DNA of 64,000 bases, taken from NCBI GenBank assembly GCA_902779645.1, contig CACZCH010000001.1, positions 1 to 64,000 of the forward strand, in the 5' to 3' direction. The first letter of the stretch is position 1; each line of letters starts with the position of its first letter. The stretch comes from an uncultured bacterium (GTDB lineage: Bacteria > Cyanobacteriota > Vampirovibrionia > Gastranaerophilales > Gastranaerophilaceae). The notes under the pieces are model-generated. The model made no database searches and was not told the origin of the DNA. It saw only the letters and a list, made by a program, of their open reading frames with translations. Positions 34,816 to 43,042 of the stretch are shown piece by piece. The position numbers were made by a program, and so were the translations under genes.

Positions 34816-35567
34816 TTATCAACCTCGCTTTCTTTTATAAGGTTTATAAATGCCGTTTCCATATCGTTTGCACCTGCTTTTTGTTTAAGTTCTTTAGGGG
34901 TACCTACCGCAATAGTCTGACCTTTATAAAAAAGACTTATTCTGTCGCAGAATTCCGCCTCGTCCATGAAATGTGTCGTAACAAGGATTGTTACTCCTTT
35001 TTTTGCAAGTGATGTAATATGATTCCAAAAATCACGTCTTGTCAAAACGTCAACACCCGAGGTAGGTTCATCCAGAAACAAAACAGGAGGATTATGAATC
35101 AAAGCCGCAGCCATTGAAAGTCGTTGTTTTAAACCCAACGGCAATTCTTCAGCAGGACATTTTTCATATTCTTTTAAACCAAATACTTCTATTATTTCAT
35201 CAACTTTTGCTTTACGTTTTAATATTGAAATACCATAGACAAGTGCAAAAAAATTGAGATTTTGTCTGACAGTTAAACTTCCGTAAAGTGAAAATTTTTG
35301 AGCCATATAACCAAGATTTGAACGTGCTTTTGCAGGGTGTTTGATAATATCAATGCCCATAATTCTTGCTGTTCCTGATGTTGGTTTTGCAAGTCCGCAC
35401 ATCATTTTAAATGAAGTTGATTTCCCTGCTCCATTTGGTCCTAAAAGCCCAAATATTTCGCCTTTTTTAATTTTAAAAGTATTATTTTTAACTGCATAAA
35501 AGCTTCCGTATCTTTTTTCTAAATTATCCGCTTCAACGGGGTAAATGTATTGGGTTTGCCCCCTCAC
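34812..35567 (-). CDS. ABC transporter ATPase, second half of a YbhF-like protein
   Basis: 251 residues. Walker A is GPNGAGKST, the signature is the YbhF-type LPLGLKQRL in place of LSGGQ, Walker B is VLFLDEPTSGVD. That unusual signature belongs to the C-terminal half of double ATPases of the YbhF kind. The start is a GTG at 35565-35567 that lies inside an inserted palindromic repeat, whose GGGAGAGGGG (35574-35583) provides the ribosome site. The first four residues come from the repeat. It overlaps the YbhS-like gene by 4 bases. Confidence 0.85.
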   Translation of the reverse strand: MRGQTQYIYPVEADNLEKRYGSFYAVKNNTFKIKKGEIFGLLGPNGAGKSTSFKMMCGLAKPTSGTARIMGIDIIKHPAKARSNLGYMAQKFSLYGSLTVRQNLNFFALVYGISILKRKAKVDEIIEVFGLKEYEKCPAEELPLGLKQRLSMAAALIHNPPVLFLDEPTSGVDVLTRRDFWNHITSLAKKGVTILVTTHFMDEAEFCDRISLFYKGQTIAVGTPKELKQKAGANDMETAFINLIKESEVDK

Positions 35568-35596
35568 CCCTAACCCCTCTCCCGCAGGGCGAGGGG
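35561..35596 (-). repeat. GC-rich palindromic repeat between the two ATPase genes
   Basis: CCCTCACCCCTAACCCCTCT followed by CCCGCAGGGCGAGGGG; a further copy is at 35969-36005 and an inverse one at 61918-61952. It is far more GC-rich than the surrounding sequence. It supplies the last eight codons and stop of the first ATPase gene and the start of the next. Confidence 0.8.
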
Positions 35597-36331
35597 AAGT
35601 ATTAAGTCAATAACTTTATTTTCAAACTCTTGTGGTGTTGGTGCAAGGTCGTGAGGTTTCCCCTCGTATATAACTTTCCCTTTATCTAATACAACCGCAG
35701 TGTCAAAACTATGAGCTTCATCAAGATAAGCAGTTGACCATAAAACAGTTGTTTCTGGAGATATCATATTTCTTACCATCTTCATCAAATCCCTTCTGGA
35801 AATCGGGTCAACCCCGACAGAAGGTTCATCTAAAAGTAAGAATTCAGGATTCCCAAGTAATGTACAAGCAAGACCTAATTTTTGTTTCATACCGCCGGAT
35901 AAAGCACCTGCAAGTCTGTCTTGAAATGGAGCAAGGGTTGTAAATTCCAGCATTTTTGTGAGAATCGACCCCTCACCCCTGCCCTCTCCCTCAAGGGGCG
36001 AGGGAGCAATATTTACCCCTTTTAAATCAGCATATAGTTTTAAATTTTCAATAACAGTTAAGTCTTCATATAAACCAAATTTTTGTGGCATATAACCGAT
36101 ATGCTGATTTAATTCATTTTTTTGAGTTTCAGGGTTAAATCCAAGCACATCTATTTCGCCCTCACTTGGTAATAATAAACCTATAATAGTTCTTAAAAGT
36201 GTGGTCTTTCCTGCTCCGTCAGCACCAATTAAACCTGTAATTTTTCCTTTTTCAATATTTAATGACAGATTATCAATAGCAACGGTAGAACCGAATTTTT
36301 TTGTTAAATTCTTAATTATTACCGTCTGCAT
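35570..36331 (-). CDS. ABC transporter ATPase, first half of a YbhF-like protein
   Basis: 253 residues. Walker A is GADGAGKTT, signature LSGGMKQKL, Walker B LLLDEPSVGVD: an intact ATPase. In the helical domain an insertion reads APSPLEGEGRGEGS (about 119-132), translated in frame from a palindromic repeat. The C-terminus LPLALRERG also derives from a second copy. The start overlaps the fusion-protein gene by 20 bases. E. coli YbhF fuses both ATPase halves in one chain; here they are separate. Confidence 0.85.
   Translation of the reverse strand: MQTVIIKNLTKKFGSTVAIDNLSLNIEKGKITGLIGADGAGKTTLLRTIIGLLLPSEGEIDVLGFNPETQKNELNQHIGYMPQKFGLYEDLTVIENLKLYADLKGVNIAPSPLEGEGRGEGSILTKMLEFTTLAPFQDRLAGALSGGMKQKLGLACTLLGNPEFLLLDEPSVGVDPISRRDLMKMVRNMISPETTVLWSTAYLDEAHSFDTAVVLDKGKVIYEGKPHDLAPTPQEFENKVIDLILPLALRERG
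35969..36005 (-). repeat. GC-rich palindromic repeat inserted in frame in the ATPase gene
   Basis: Copy of the repeat at 35561-35596 in the same orientation. Read on the minus strand it encodes about 12 Gly/Glu/Pro-rich residues (PSPLEGEGRGEG) without disturbing the frame. Confidence 0.8.
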
Positions 36332-37193
36332 TATTGTCTTGATTATCCTCTGAAGTTAAGTCTACTTTTATTGTTACAGGCATACCCTGTCTTAAAAATT
36401 CATCTGTATCATCAATATAAACTCTTATACGATAGACTAAATCTGTTCTTATGTCTGTTGATTGAACTGTTTTAGGTGTAAACTCGGCAACAGGTGAGAT
36501 ATATCCGATTTGACCTTTGTATTCTCGTTTTTCTCCTGTTTGAGGGTTCACTGTATCTGTATATACATTTACCTTTTGGCCGTATTTGATATTGCCTAAT
36601 TCTTTTTCGTTAATATATGCTCTAACCCAAACAGGATTAGTTTTTGCCATCGTATAAACAGGCTGACCTTTTTGAACATTACTTCCGGGTTCAACGACAC
36701 GAACCATTATAGTACCGTCTTCAGGGGCATAAAGCTTTGTGTATTTTAATTGATTACTTAAATAATCTTTGTTTGCAACTGCGGCTTTATAATCTGCATT
36801 TGCCTTATTTTGTGCATTATATAATGATTCGACTTCTTGTTTAGAAACTGTATCATCAACTCCTAACGGTGCATATCTGTTATATTTATCAGTTGCATCT
36901 TTTTGAACAGCAAGAGTTCTGTCCACTTCTGCAGTTGCCCTTTTGAAGTTTGCATCATAGTCGGATTCATCCATAACTGCAATTAATTCACCTTTTTTAA
37001 CTGCATCCCCTTCTTCTTTCAGAAGCTTAGAAACCAAGCCGGGAACTTGAAAAGACAAGTCAATTTGTCTTATTTCAATATTGCCATATAGTGTCAATTC
37101 AGTCTCATTTTCCTTATTTTCTTTTTTAAATGCAAAAAAGCAAATTATGACTGCTAAAATAACGATTATCAATAGTAAAATTTTCTTTTTCAT
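36312..37193 (-). CDS. HlyD-type membrane fusion protein, YbhG-like
   Basis: 293 residues: a signal-anchor helix (4-22), a lipoyl-like half (VPGLVSKLLKEEGDAVKKGE, shortened GLVSKLLKEEGDAVKKG, about 52-68), a coiled-coil hairpin (about 80-145), the second lipoyl half (APEDGTIMVRVVEPGSNVQKG) and a beta-barrel domain. It would bridge the inner-membrane ABC pump and the TolC-like channel across the periplasm. Adjacent to the outer-membrane factor gene with no gap. Confidence 0.87.
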   Translation of the reverse strand: MKKKILLLIIVILAVIICFFAFKKENKENETELTLYGNIEIRQIDLSFQVPGLVSKLLKEEGDAVKKGELIAVMDESDYDANFKRATAEVDRTLAVQKDATDKYNRYAPLGVDDTVSKQEVESLYNAQNKANADYKAAVANKDYLSNQLKYTKLYAPEDGTIMVRVVEPGSNVQKGQPVYTMAKTNPVWVRAYINEKELGNIKYGQKVNVYTDTVNPQTGEKREYKGQIGYISPVAEFTPKTVQSTDIRTDLVYRIRVYIDDTDEFLRQGMPVTIKVDLTSEDNQDNNADGNN

Positions 37194-38531
37194 TTATAAC
37201 TTACCCCCTACGGTTTTATATAACGTATAATAATTAACCAATCTTTGAGTTTTTGCTTTTGTTGAAGCCATATCTTTTGAAATATATAAGTTTTCTGAAT
37301 TTAAATACTGAGATTTTGAAATAACCCCTTGGCTCAACATTTTATCTGCATTATTCAGATTTATTGCCTCCAATTTAAGTTTTTCATTAACTCCGTTTTC
37401 AACTTCAGTATCATGCTTAATTATGCAAAGGGATGTATTAACTTCCTTTACTGCATCTAAGTCGGTCTGTCTGTATTGTTCAAAAAGTTCTTCGTATTTT
37501 GCTTTTTTATATTTTAAGTTTGCAATTTTTCTTCCACCTGTGAATATATCTTGTGTTGCACCTGCAACCAGTGCTGCTAATGAAGTTTCCCATGAGAAAA
37601 ACGAACCGGGTGCAATAGTATTAAATGCCCAAATTCCTGTTATATTGAACCTTGGCAAGAATTCTTTTCTTGCAACACGAATATCGATTTTTGCTTTCTC
37701 TAACCCTGCTTCTGCTCTTTTAACGTCAGGTCTTGAAAAGATAACATCTGATTCTATTTCGTTAGGTATAACCGCTGAATATTCAAAATCATCAATAGAA
37801 CCTCTTGCAATATTATTAGAACCATCAGCACTTCTTCCAATGAAAACAGCAAATTGCATTAAAAGAATTTCTCTTTGTTTCAACAAATTTTCTAATGTTA
37901 TATTCGCATCCTCTAATTTAGTATTTGAATTGTTTAATTCCGTTGTATTAATAATCCCGCGAGAAAGTTTTTTGTTATTATCATTCAAAATTTGATTATA
38001 ATTTTCAACAATTTTTTCTTGCTCTTCAATTAATTTATCGTATTCAAGAATATTTGTGTAAACTGTTGCGACATCTGTTAATAGTGCTAAATATACAGAC
38101 TGCTCATCAAACTTACTCATTTCATAACTTTTCTTTGCACTTTTGGTTTTATCCCTGTTTTTTAGGAGAAAATCTGCCTCATAATTTACAATAAAGGGTA
38201 AAACAAAGTTGTTTTTTCTTATATTACTAAAGGCAGGACTTATTTCAGGAACATGTACCCCCAAATAGTTTGCAGCAACACTTAAACTCGGCAATTCTTG
38301 AGCTAACTGTGTTTTCATACCCTGTCTGTATTCTTCTACCCTTATTGTTGCCTGCTTTGCATTGTGGTTATTGTCTATTGCTTCATTAACATATTGGAAC
38401 AAGTAATCATCATTGAAACGATTGAAAAACTCTACATTCAAATTATTTCTATCAACTGCAAAACAAGGAGCAAATACGAAAAAGGACAGTGTCCCAATTA
38501 TCATTAATAATAATGAAATCTTCTTATTCAT
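37194..38531 (-). CDS. TolC-family outer-membrane efflux protein
   Basis: 445 residues with a signal peptide (1-25, cleavage near CFA-V) and two OEP repeats of long helices and short strands (about 45-240 and 250-440), including RPDVKRAEAGLEKAKIDI (about 268-285), a classic segment of the RND/ABC outer-membrane factor family. First gene of the efflux operon. Confirms a diderm cell with a tripartite export system. Confidence 0.86.
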   Translation of the reverse strand: MNKKISLLLMIIGTLSFFVFAPCFAVDRNNLNVEFFNRFNDDYLFQYVNEAIDNNHNAKQATIRVEEYRQGMKTQLAQELPSLSVAANYLGVHVPEISPAFSNIRKNNFVLPFIVNYEADFLLKNRDKTKSAKKSYEMSKFDEQSVYLALLTDVATVYTNILEYDKLIEEQEKIVENYNQILNDNNKKLSRGIINTTELNNSNTKLEDANITLENLLKQREILLMQFAVFIGRSADGSNNIARGSIDDFEYSAVIPNEIESDVIFSRPDVKRAEAGLEKAKIDIRVARKEFLPRFNITGIWAFNTIAPGSFFSWETSLAALVAGATQDIFTGGRKIANLKYKKAKYEELFEQYRQTDLDAVKEVNTSLCIIKHDTEVENGVNEKLKLEAINLNNADKMLSQGVISKSQYLNSENLYISKDMASTKAKTQRLVNYYTLYKTVGGKL

Positions 38532-38808
38532 TTATTTCTCCCGCTATCTTCAAAAATGCTTGTATATAAATACGTACATTGTTTATAATCATACCTTAAA
38601 AAATCATTGCTTTTCTACCTCCAAAAATATGATATTTTTTTGTGCAAATATCTCTAATTCAAACACTATCAAATTAAATTTTCATTTCAGTCAAAATGTG
38701 AATTTTTTTTACAATGCACGCTGTTAGAATTACTGAATATTTTATTCTATTTACAGTCAAATAATAATATTTTATTATGATAAAAAGGTTATTAGAGGAG
38801 AAGATGTT
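38532..38808. other. Divergent promoter region
   Basis: 277 bases between the efflux operon and the amidohydrolase gene. No gene. On the plus strand it carries TTTACA-17-TATTAT at 38750-38778. For the minus-strand operon only TTGACT and TATGAT-like boxes with poor spacing are visible. Confidence 0.5.
38750..38778 (+). promoter_or_regulatory. Predicted promoter of the amidohydrolase gene
   Basis: TTTACA, 17-base spacer, TATTAT, 30 bases before the ATG at 38809, with GGAGAAG as the ribosome site. Confidence 0.55.
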
Positions 38809-39822
38809 ATGAAAATAATTGACTGCGAATTTCACTATTACTTACCTGAATTAATGGAATATCTTTCCACACGAGATAATGCAATGAGATATTATCCCGA
38901 AAATAAAATTCTGGAAGTGAGAGATAAAGTTTTTGCTCATTTTGACGGGGTTACAAATGAATATCCTGTTATTGACGAATTAATGAATTTCGGAGCAGAA
39001 AGAGTTGCCGTTATGGATAAAAACGGCATTGATGTTGCTGTTATGTCAACATCTCCCGCTGTAGAAGAATTACCTAAAGAAGAGGCTGTATATTTTGCAA
39101 AAAAATCTAATGATGCGGTTGCTGAAATTATAAAAAAATATCCGGGCCGTTTTCTTGGTGCTGCCGTTTTACCAACGCCTTATGTTGATGAAGCTATTAA
39201 AGAACTTGAACGCTGTGTTAAGGAATTAGGTTTTAAATATTGGCACACTCATTCTAATTATAAAAATGAACATTTATATGAAGAAAAATATCTTCCGCTG
39301 CTTGCAAAAGCTGAAGAACTGGGATGTGCATTCTATGTTCATCCGCAAGCCTCTGATGATAAAGATATGAAAGATATGGGTTACGTATATTCTTCACCCG
39401 GACTTGGGTTTGGCTTGGATGCTATGAAAACATCATTAAGGCTAATATTAAACGGAACATTTGATAAATTTCCTAATTTAAGAATGATTCTTGGTCATTT
39501 GGGTGAATACTTCCCATTCATAATGGACAGGGTTGATAATCGTTTTGAGTGGATTAAGGATGATGAAGTAAAAATGAAACATCCTGTTTCATATTATTTT
39601 AAAAATAAAAATGTTGTTGTAACAACAAGCGGTAATATGTCTAAACTTGCTTTTGAATGTACAAAGAAAGCTCTTGGCATAGATAGTATCATTTTTGCTT
39701 CTGATTATCCTTATGAATGCTTGTCTGAAATGATGAAATATATGGAGACATTAGAATTAACCGAGGAAGAAAAAGAAAAGGTATTTCACTTGAATGCTGA
39801 AAAATATATTTTAAATAAATAA
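38809..39822 (+). CDS. Amidohydrolase family 2 (ACMSD-like) enzyme
   Basis: 337 residues of the TIM-barrel metal-dependent hydrolase fold. Motifs include IDCEFHYY at the start (ExH in place of the usual HxH), YVHPQ (about 185), ILGHLGEYFP (about 226) and FASDYPYE (about 298) holding the catalytic Asp. Family members decarboxylate or hydrolyse aromatic acids such as aminocarboxymuconate or resorcylate. The changed first metal motif leaves the reaction uncertain. Precedes the repeat-bracketed redox block. Confidence 0.75.
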   Translation: MKIIDCEFHYYLPELMEYLSTRDNAMRYYPENKILEVRDKVFAHFDGVTNEYPVIDELMNFGAERVAVMDKNGIDVAVMSTSPAVEELPKEEAVYFAKKSNDAVAEIIKKYPGRFLGAAVLPTPYVDEAIKELERCVKELGFKYWHTHSNYKNEHLYEEKYLPLLAKAEELGCAFYVHPQASDDKDMKDMGYVYSSPGLGFGLDAMKTSLRLILNGTFDKFPNLRMILGHLGEYFPFIMDRVDNRFEWIKDDEVKMKHPVSYYFKNKNVVVTTSGNMSKLAFECTKKALGIDSIIFASDYPYECLSEMMKYMETLELTEEEKEKVFHLNAEKYILNK

Positions 39823-39867
39823 ACTAGTTTAATCCAGAGTACAACTCCATAATAAACTACGACTGAT

Positions 39868-40175
39868 ATCGGTTCATTTTTAGCAATTGATACGAAATGT
39901 GTCTAAAAAACGCATTATTATTACTTGACAGACTTGATTTGTCTGAAAACAGAGTTAAGATAAATAGTAACATAGCAAACGTTTCAAGACTTCACAGGTT
40001 CGTGTCCAGCGCAAGCGAGCAGAGTGCACTCTGCCGAACAAAACGATTAAGTATCGTTTTGTGAGAGGTAGCTTTTGCAAAAAGAACAAAGTTCTTTGAA
40101 GCAAAACATGTAGGCACGTTTAATGCGAGCGCAGCAAGACAACCCAGGCAGTTTTAAGAGTTTGTGTATATAGTA
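39868..40175. repeat. Module-1 direct repeat, copy A
   Basis: About 300 bases, roughly 85% like 51103-51410 by eye, in the same orientation. Successive hairpins: the perfect palindrome GCAGAGTGCACTCTGC at 40019-40034; ACAAAACGAT / ATCGTTTTGT with a TAAGT loop at 40038-40062; AAAGAAC / GTTCTTT at 40081-40097. No long coding frame is conserved between the copies. It may be a structured RNA gene or a non-autonomous mobile element. Confidence 0.75.
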
Positions 40176-40208
40176 ACCAAGAATATTGTAGATGGGTTTT
40201 AATGGGAC

Positions 40209-40465
40209 TGTAGATTATCAGAGAGATTGAGAAAAGTACACCCGGAAGTTTGAGAGAATTTTCAAACTTTTTAAGTTTTCGGGGAAGAATTCCAAAACTC
40301 CCGTCTTGGATTTGCTCCACGCTCGGAAAGTTTCGCAATTGAACCTTTGGTTCAAGTTTGCTCAATTTCCTCGCTATCCGGACTAACTTCGTGTCGTCCG
40401 TCCGCAAATCCGCTGATAAAAACTCTTAAACTTCCAGATAATTCACTCTTAAACTAACCGATAAG
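40209..40465. repeat. Module-2 dispersed repeat, copy A
   Basis: Same element as 32417-32565 (ATTATCAG start, hairpin AAGTTTGAGA / TTTCAAACTT, CTGATAA and related boxes), but with about 110 extra bases (40302-40412) between the hairpin and the right part. The extra DNA is GC-richer and absent from the other two copies. GGGTTTTAATGGGAC just before it (40194-40208) is shared with the element ends near tRNA-Asn. Confidence 0.65.
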
Positions 40466-40469
40466 TTTC

Positions 40470-40886
40470 TTACATAGCCCCAATACCACGAAGAATACCA
40501 ATCATTCCTTCTGCTGCTATATCATTTGTAACTTTACCGTCTTTATTAAAATAATAAAAATTCATTACACAGACAGAAATTCTTTTATTTGTTGGTGCAA
40601 TTCCCATAAATTCCCCATCGTGAGTTGCTGTTAAATCCCATCTGACAGCGACTTTATCAACATCTGCTACCATATCTGTAATATGCCATTGAACATCTGA
40701 AAACCCTTTTCTCATCCAATGAACAACAGATAAATAACCTTTACCGCCATACAAAGGTTCAGGACTTGCAGGTGTATAGAACTGAGCATCACTTGCAACA
40801 AGTTCTTCTGCTAATTTTTCATCAGCCGTATTTATCATAGTTTCGAACTTCTTCATAAGTTCTTTATTGCGTTCAATTAAATTCAT
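40470..40886 (-). CDS. SnoaL-like/ester cyclase family protein
   Basis: 138 residues with the NTF2-like cone fold of SnoaL polyketide cyclases: an N-terminal helix, EELVASDAQFYTP, GGKGYLSVVHWMRKGF, DVQWHITDMVADVDKVAVRW and GEFMGIAPTNKRISV. Such proteins cyclise, hydrolyse or only bind small molecules. Divergent from the flavodoxin-like gene at 40980 and probably part of the same stress or detoxification set. Confidence 0.78.
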   Translation of the reverse strand: MNLIERNKELMKKFETMINTADEKLAEELVASDAQFYTPASPEPLYGGKGYLSVVHWMRKGFSDVQWHITDMVADVDKVAVRWDLTATHDGEFMGIAPTNKRISVCVMNFYYFNKDGKVTNDIAAEGMIGILRGIGAM

Positions 40887-40979
40887 ATAAGCACTCCTTT
40901 ATAAAATCTATATTATTACAAACAAGCCATTTAGCATATTTTCGTGCTATTATAACCATAGGTCAAAGGAGAGGTGTTT

Positions 40980-41621
40980 ATGTCTAAAAAAGTTATTATT
41001 TTAAATGGAAGTCCGAGAAAAAATTGGAACACATACAAAATGTGTGAAAGCTTTGCAAACGGTGTTAAGGAATCAGGTAATGAAGCTGAAATTATAAACC
41101 TTTATGACATAGATTTTAAGGGCTGCAGAAGTTGCTTTGCCTGCAAACTTAAAGACGGAAAGAACATTGGAAGATGCGCTTATCCTGATGGGTTGACTCC
41201 TATTTTAGATAAAATTGCACAATCTGATGGTGTAGTTTTTGGGACACCTATTTATTATGGAGATATAACTGGAGTTATGAAAAGCTGCGTTGAAAGACTT
41301 TTATTTCCGTTTTTTGAATATAAAGAAGGGTTTCCCTCTATTGCACCTAAAAAATTAAAAACGGCTATTATTTACACAATGAATGTTGATGAAAAAACTT
41401 GTCAGGACTTGTATTCTGCTACACTTAATCGTTTTGAATGGTTTGTTGAACTTGTATTTTCAAAACCTGAAAAAATATTTGCTTATGATACCTGTCAATT
41501 CACTAATTATGACAAGTATGTTTGCGAATGTTTTGATAAAGTTCACAAACAAAAAAGGAAAGAAGAACAATTCCCGATAGAACTTGAAAAGGCATTTAAT
41601 TTGGGAAAAAGTTTTGTATAA
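40980..41621 (+). CDS. Flavodoxin-like NAD(P)H-dependent FMN reductase
   Basis: 213 residues from the ATG at 40980 with AGGAGAGG upstream (a GTG at 40974 is less likely). The FMN phosphate loop is NGSPRKNWNTYKM (about 8-20). The iron-sulfur-flavoprotein-type Cys segment CRSCFACKLKDGKNIGRC lacks full cluster spacing; GTPIYYGDITGVMKSCVERL is the second FMN loop. Likely reduces quinones, nitro compounds or metals. Three similar proteins occur in this block. Confidence 0.8.
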   Translation: MSKKVIILNGSPRKNWNTYKMCESFANGVKESGNEAEIINLYDIDFKGCRSCFACKLKDGKNIGRCAYPDGLTPILDKIAQSDGVVFGTPIYYGDITGVMKSCVERLLFPFFEYKEGFPSIAPKKLKTAIIYTMNVDEKTCQDLYSATLNRFEWFVELVFSKPEKIFAYDTCQFTNYDKYVCECFDKVHKQKRKEEQFPIELEKAFNLGKSFV

Positions 41622-41640
41622 GCAATATAAAGCATACAAA

Positions 41641-41667
41641 AAGCCGAGAGTATAAAACTCTCGGCTT
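41641..41667. terminator. Bidirectional terminator
   Basis: Stem AAGCCGAGAGT / ACTCTCGGCTT with a 5-base loop lies between two convergent genes (flavodoxin-like reductase and cupin), with T-rich sequence on both sides in the respective directions. Confidence 0.8.
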
Positions 41668-41688
41668 TCTGTGTTTGTCAAAATATTT

Positions 41689-42063
41689 TTAGCATAATTC
41701 CGCATCGCCAAAACCAAATTGTTCCAAACTTCCTGTTTTTGCCTGAACACAAATATATTGCAAATCGGTTTTTGATTCCATTGTTCTGACTGCTTTAGGA
41801 AGAACCTTTACGCAAGAACCTTCTTTGACTTCTATAACTTCATTATCAAGTGTCATTATGCCTTCGCCTTTTAGAAAAATATAAATTTCTTCATTTTGTA
41901 TATGTTTATGATTAAAAGGTAATTTAATTCCTGCAGGCATTGAACTAACAGAAATTTCACAACTTGTTAAGCCTAGTAAATCATGTAAAAAAGCTTTTCC
42001 GTTTTCATAATTTTTACCTAATTCAGCCATTGTTCCTATTTCTTCTTTTTTAAAATTTGTCAT
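41689..42063 (-). CDS. Cupin-domain protein
   Basis: 124 residues, a single cupin barrel. Metal motif 1 appears as PFNHKHIQNEEIYIFLKGEG (about 50-69) with two His and a Glu; motif 2 is reduced (LPKAVRTME, without the usual His). It probably binds a metal and a small oxidised metabolite. It is followed on the same strand by nothing before the terminator, and lies upstream in reading order of the broken MarR gene's stop. Confidence 0.75.
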   Translation of the reverse strand: MTNFKKEEIGTMAELGKNYENGKAFLHDLLGLTSCEISVSSMPAGIKLPFNHKHIQNEEIYIFLKGEGIMTLDNEVIEVKEGSCVKVLPKAVRTMESKTDLQYICVQAKTGSLEQFGFGDAELC

Positions 42064-42108
42064 AACTTTCTCCTTTTGTTTGATGTCTAACTATTTATTT
42101 AAAAATTT

Positions 42109-42430
42109 TTATATTTTTTGCAAAAGATTTTCTAAAATATCTGATTCATCTTTTGATAAATTTTTATATAACATATCATTTAATTTATTTGAAATTTTTT
42201 CAAATACAGGTTTGAAATCTTTTCCTTTTTTAGTCAAAACTATATATGTATACCTGCTATCTTCTTGAGAAATTTTTCTTTGTAAATAACCTAATTTTTC
42301 CAGTTTATCAACTAAAACTATCACCATGACTTGGAACAAGTCCATCTGCTCCGTTTTTTTTTAGTTCTTCAATAATTAAACGATTACCTTTATCGTGAAT
42401 TTTAGATATTAGTGCTAACAAGTTTCTCAT
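42109..42430 (-). pseudogene. MarR-family regulator, broken by internal deletion
   Basis: From the ATG at 42430 the frame reads a typical MarR start (MRNLLALISKIHDKG, ADGLVPSHGD) and then stops within six codons. Immediately afterwards a second frame continues with VLVDKLEKLGYLQR, the end of the winged helix, and the normal C-terminus to 42109. About 28 residues, including the recognition helix, are missing at about 42318, and the frame is shifted. The remaining parts cannot form a DNA-binding MarR protein. It probably once controlled the cupin or the divergent genes. Confidence 0.8.
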
Positions 42431-42513
42431 ATGATTATTATAATTAGACATCTAATTATTGTCAAGCAATTTTGTTTTATAATTAATTTGTACGAAATAA
42501 GGATAAATAACTT

Positions 42514-42828
42514 ATGAAAAAATGCAAAATAACAGTTTTGAAACGAAATTTTGATGAAGAACTTGCTAAAGAATACGGAGTTGAGGGTTTGACTGCTTGT
42601 CCGATGCTAAAAGAAGGACAAGTTTTCTATGCCGATTGGGAATGTCCCGAAGGTTTTTGCAATGAAGCTTGGATAGCAATTTATCAATATGTTTTTACGC
42701 TTGCCCACGGAGGTGCGACAAAAGAATTATTCTATTACGGTGATTGGATAAGAAAACCCGGGGTTGCAATTTGTTCTTGTAATGACGGACTTCGCCCCGT
42801 GATATTTAAAATTGAAGCAGAGGAGTAG
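42514..42828 (+). CDS. TIGR04076-family small protein
   Basis: 104 residues. Recognisable family features: a start KKCKITVLKRNFDEEL, LTACPMLKEGQVF, WECPEGFCNEAWIAI and DGLRPVIFKIE. Conserved cysteines (Cys in TACP, ECPEGFC, ICSC) suggest metal or redox chemistry. No function is known. It is 2 bases upstream of the next Cys-rich gene, so they form an operon with the Gdx-like transporter. Confidence 0.75.
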   Translation: MKKCKITVLKRNFDEELAKEYGVEGLTACPMLKEGQVFYADWECPEGFCNEAWIAIYQYVFTLAHGGATKELFYYGDWIRKPGVAICSCNDGLRPVIFKIEAEE

Positions 42829-42830
42829 AT

Positions 42831-43040
42831 ATGGACGCAAAAGAATTATGTACCTGCAAAAATACAAAGTGCAAATTGCATCCGCTAAATCACGATATGG
42901 GCTGCACACCTTGTATTGAAAAGAATTTAAAAATGGATGAGATGCCGAATTGTTTCTTTGATAAAATTGATCCCGAGCATAAACGTAAAGGAACAAAAAC
43001 AAAAGATTATGCAGAATTTTTATTGAATGGTGAAGCGTAA
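42831..43040 (+). CDS. Cysteine-rich small protein (DUF6485-like)
   Basis: 69 residues with seven cysteines: CTCKNTKCKLH, GCTPCIEKN, NCFF. The pattern of a CxC-x4-C start and CxxC middle suggests a zinc or iron-binding fold. It resembles the DUF6485 group found in gut anaerobes. Coupled on both sides (2-base gaps). Confidence 0.65.
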   Translation: MDAKELCTCKNTKCKLHPLNHDMGCTPCIEKNLKMDEMPNCFFDKIDPEHKRKGTKTKDYAEFLLNGEA

Positions 43041-43042
43041 AA

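Noticed and set aside
37423-37995. A 190-codon plus-strand frame
   Set aside because: Antisense shadow of the TolC-family gene; no ribosome site or recognisable domain.
40120-40407. A minus-strand frame sharing a peptide with the frame at 51282-51554
   Set aside because: Both lie in the direct repeats and share KFENSLKLPGVLFSIS only because the DNA is duplicated; the frames differ elsewhere, start differently and lack ribosome sites.
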